The notes under the pieces are model-generated. The model saw only the letters and a program-made list of their open reading frames with translations. It was not told the origin of the DNA and ran no database searches. A stretch of DNA of 5,936 nucleotides from an uncultured Clostridia bacterium (lineage in GTDB: Bacteria > Bacillota > Clostridia > Oscillospirales > Oscillospiraceae), in NCBI GenBank assembly GCA_938023775.1, contig CALJDB010000112.1, positions 1 through 5,936 on the forward strand, in the 5' to 3' direction. Below, piece after piece: positions 4,553 to 5,936 of this stretch (position 1 is its first letter; each line of letters begins with the position of its first letter). Made by a program: the position numbers and the translations under genes.

Positions 4553-5936
4553 CGGTGTTACGTCTCTCCTTTTTTCCAAAAAAGCGCTCCGAGCGCCCCG
4601 CGCCCAGCGCCGCCGCGGCGAGGAGCACGAGGGAACAGCGCATCTGGCGCATATAGATCCACGACGAGACCTGTTCGAGCCACGCGGTCCAGAGCTCCAG
4701 CAGCAGCACGGCGACGGCGAGCCGCGCCACGCGCACGCGCACGGGGCGGTCCGGCACGCGGAAAAGCCGCATCTGGGTCAGCGCGATGGCGGCAAGGCTG
4801 CTCAGCGTGAGCTTCACGTCCGCCGCGGCGATGGCGATGCCCTCGTTGCCGGAGAGCACGATGCCTCCGACAGCGCAGAACAGCCCGCTCACGAAGTAAC
4901 AGCTCCACTTCACGCGGCGCACATGCACGCCCGACGCCGCCGCAGCGCGGCTGTCCCGCCCCACGGCGAGGACGTAGCGCCCCCAGCAGGTCCGGTCTGT
5001 CAGAAACCACGCGAGCGCAAGGCAGGCGAGCGCGATGATGGCGTCGAGATGGACGCCGAGCACGCTCCAGTCCATCGCGCGCGAGAGGAAGTTTTTGAAG
5101 GAAAACGAGATCCCGCTTGTGATGAGCGTGCGCGCGATGCCGCTGAAGATAAAGTTGCTCGCGAGCGTCGCGAGAAAGGCGGGGACGCCGAGCACGGCGA
5201 TCAGCAGCCCGTTCAGCGCCCCGCAGACCGCGCCGACGGCGGCGACGCGGAGCCCCTCGCCCGGCGCGCCGGAGGCAGGCTTTCCGCGGAAAAACATGCT
5301 GCCCCACTCCGGGGTCGGCTCCTTGACGCCGAGACCGAGGAAGCTCAGCGTGGAGGCGGTCAGCGCCGCCTGCGCGATGGACATGGAGATCTGCACGATG
5401 ATCGGGGAGATGGCGTTCGGCACAAGGTGGCGCATGATGATGCGGCCCGTGGAGCAGCGCATGATGGTCGCCGCCTCGATATATTCGCTGCCGCGGATCT
5501 GGAGGATGTTGGCGCGCATGAGCCGCGCGAAGGGCGGCATGAATGAGATGCCGATGGAGAGGATGCTGTTGCCGAGGCCGGTGCCAAGCACGGTGGCGAC
5601 GGCGATGGCGCTCACGAGGCCGGGGAAGGACTGGAGCACGTCCAGCACGCGCATCAGCACGGCGTCGAGCGTTCCGCCGAAGTAACCGGCGATGGCGCCG
5701 ATGAAAATGCCGGAGATGGAGGCGATGAGCACCGCGCCGACGCCGATGGAGAGCATGTAGCGCGCGCCGTAAAAGATGCGGGACATGATGTCGCGTCCGA
5801 GCTCGTCGCAGCCGAACCAGTGCTCGCCGCTCGGTGTCGCGAAGCGGTTGCGCATGTCGACGGCGGCGTAGTCATATTTCATAATGACCGGGGAGAGCAG
5901 GCAGAGCACGATAATGGCGCAGAGCAGCGCAAGGCC
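4515..5936 (-). CDS. Chimeric ABC permease: DppC-type N-terminal half joined to RbsC-type C-terminal half (5' end outside window)
   Basis: The frame is open to the right edge (GLALLCAII precedes the GTG at 5909), so the true start is missing; 473 residues are visible, numbered here from the edge. Residues 1-~218 are a DppC/OppC dipeptide permease: first membrane segment, GEHWFGCDELGRDIMSRIFY (37-56), YFGGTLDAVLMRVLD (85-99), the EAA loop SEYIEAATIMRCSTGRIIMR (150-169) with HLVPN, then LSFLGLGVKEPTPEWGSM (198-214). Dpp permeases then have a last membrane segment and a GDGLRD end, absent here. From about residue 230 the sequence is instead RbsC-like (BPD_transp_2): VGAVCGALNGLLI, GVPAFLATLASNFIFSGIAR, a CWGRYVLAVGRDSRAAAASG segment, and SGLFCAVGGIVLSG. 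The RbsC N-terminal half with its IDLSVG region is absent. The far C-terminus is divergent. The protein is unlikely to be a working permease of either type. It is a real fusion, a decayed deletion product, or an assembly chimera. Confidence 0.85.
   Translation of the reverse strand, partial: GLALLCAIIVLCLLSPVIMKYDYAAVDMRNRFATPSGEHWFGCDELGRDIMSRIFYGARYMLSIGVGAVLIASISGIFIGAIAGYFGGTLDAVLMRVLDVLQSFPGLVSAIAVATVLGTGLGNSILSIGISFMPPFARLMRANILQIRGSEYIEAATIMRCSTGRIIMRHLVPNAISPIIVQISMSIAQAALTASTLSFLGLGVKEPTPEWGSMFFRGKPASGAPGEGLRVAAVGAVCGALNGLLIAVLGVPAFLATLASNFIFSGIARTLITSGISFSFKNFLSRAMDWSVLGVHLDAIIALACLALAWFLTDRTCWGRYVLAVGRDSRAAAASGVHVRRVKWSCYFVSGLFCAVGGIVLSGNEGIAIAAADVKLTLSSLAAIALTQMRLFRVPDRPVRVRVARLAVAVLLLELWTAWLEQVSSWIYMRQMRCSLVLLAAAALGAGRSERFFGKKERRNTDGGEKKTADRGR
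5261..5272. repeat. Perfect 12-bp GC palindrome at the permease join
   Basis: CCGGCGCGCCGG reads the same on both strands and encodes the SGAPG stretch between the DppC-like and RbsC-like halves of the chimeric permease. Its inner 8 bases (GGCGCGCC) are also an AscI recognition sequence. It may be chance in GC-rich DNA, or a trace of the event that joined the two genes. Confidence 0.4.

Noticed and set aside
4553..4579. TTG start at 4579 for the response regulator
   Set aside because: It would place the only GGAG site inside the coding region and add nine residues before the receiver domain that the family does not normally have.
3248..4810. 520-codon plus-strand open frame antisense to the TetR and response regulator genes
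   Set aside because: It has low-complexity composition and no family match, and it crosses gene borders and the TetR promoter on the other strand. It is a shadow of GC-biased codon usage.
4558..5307. 249-codon minus-strand frame overlapping the RbsC-like half
   Set aside because: Its product is almost entirely Arg/Ala/Gly-rich without motifs, while the overlapping frame has clear permease motifs. Only its last few codons matter, as the possible -1 frameshift end.

Overview
The window is GC-rich (clearly above 55% by eye) and densely coded. The gene families point to a GC-rich member of the Firmicutes, most likely a Clostridia/Oscillospirales-type gut or anaerobic bacterium: a YesN-type AraC response regulator, a TetR regulator with a TetR_C_8-like C-terminus, a PrsW-like membrane protease, a CmpB/PF06541 membrane protein, and strong AGGAGG ribosome binding sites with some TTG starts. 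That taxonomic call is an inference from gene content only.

Layout. Plus strand, 2-1470: the 3' end of hflK followed by a complete hflC, joined by a TGATG stop/start overlap. These encode the two SPFH proteins that form the membrane complex controlling the FtsH protease. A long GC-rich hairpin (1493-1526) separates this pair from everything else, which lies on the minus strand. Minus strand, read from right to left: (i) a permease gene that enters from the right edge (5936) and ends at 4515; (ii) a YesN-like response regulator (3809-4552) whose start overlaps the permease end; (iii) a TetR-family regulator (3170-3733) with its own clear promoter and a textbook rho-independent terminator; (iv) a two-gene unit of a PrsW-family intramembrane protease (2350-3057) and a CmpB-family membrane protein (1600-2334).

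The most unusual item is the permease gene. Its first ~218 visible residues are a DppC/OppC-type oligopeptide ABC permease (BPD_transp_1 with the EAA loop), but right after the conserved PEWGSM segment the same open frame continues into the second half of an RbsC/XylH-type sugar ABC permease (BPD_transp_2). Each half lacks the rest of its own family: the last DppC membrane segment and the first half of RbsC. A perfect 12-bp GC palindrome sits at the join. It is either a real in-frame deletion fusion, which may also have removed the sensor kinase expected next to the YesN regulator, or an assembly chimera; reads across the join would decide.

How the genes work together: HflK and HflC act as one complex. 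The response regulator probably once controlled, and is still co-transcribed with, the sugar-transport remnant. The TetR gene is a separate, probably self-regulated unit, with a 15-bp inverted repeat placed between its -35 and -10 boxes. PrsW and the CmpB protein are probably co-translated membrane partners of unknown substrate. No RNA genes, CRISPR arrays, insertion sequences or phage features were seen.
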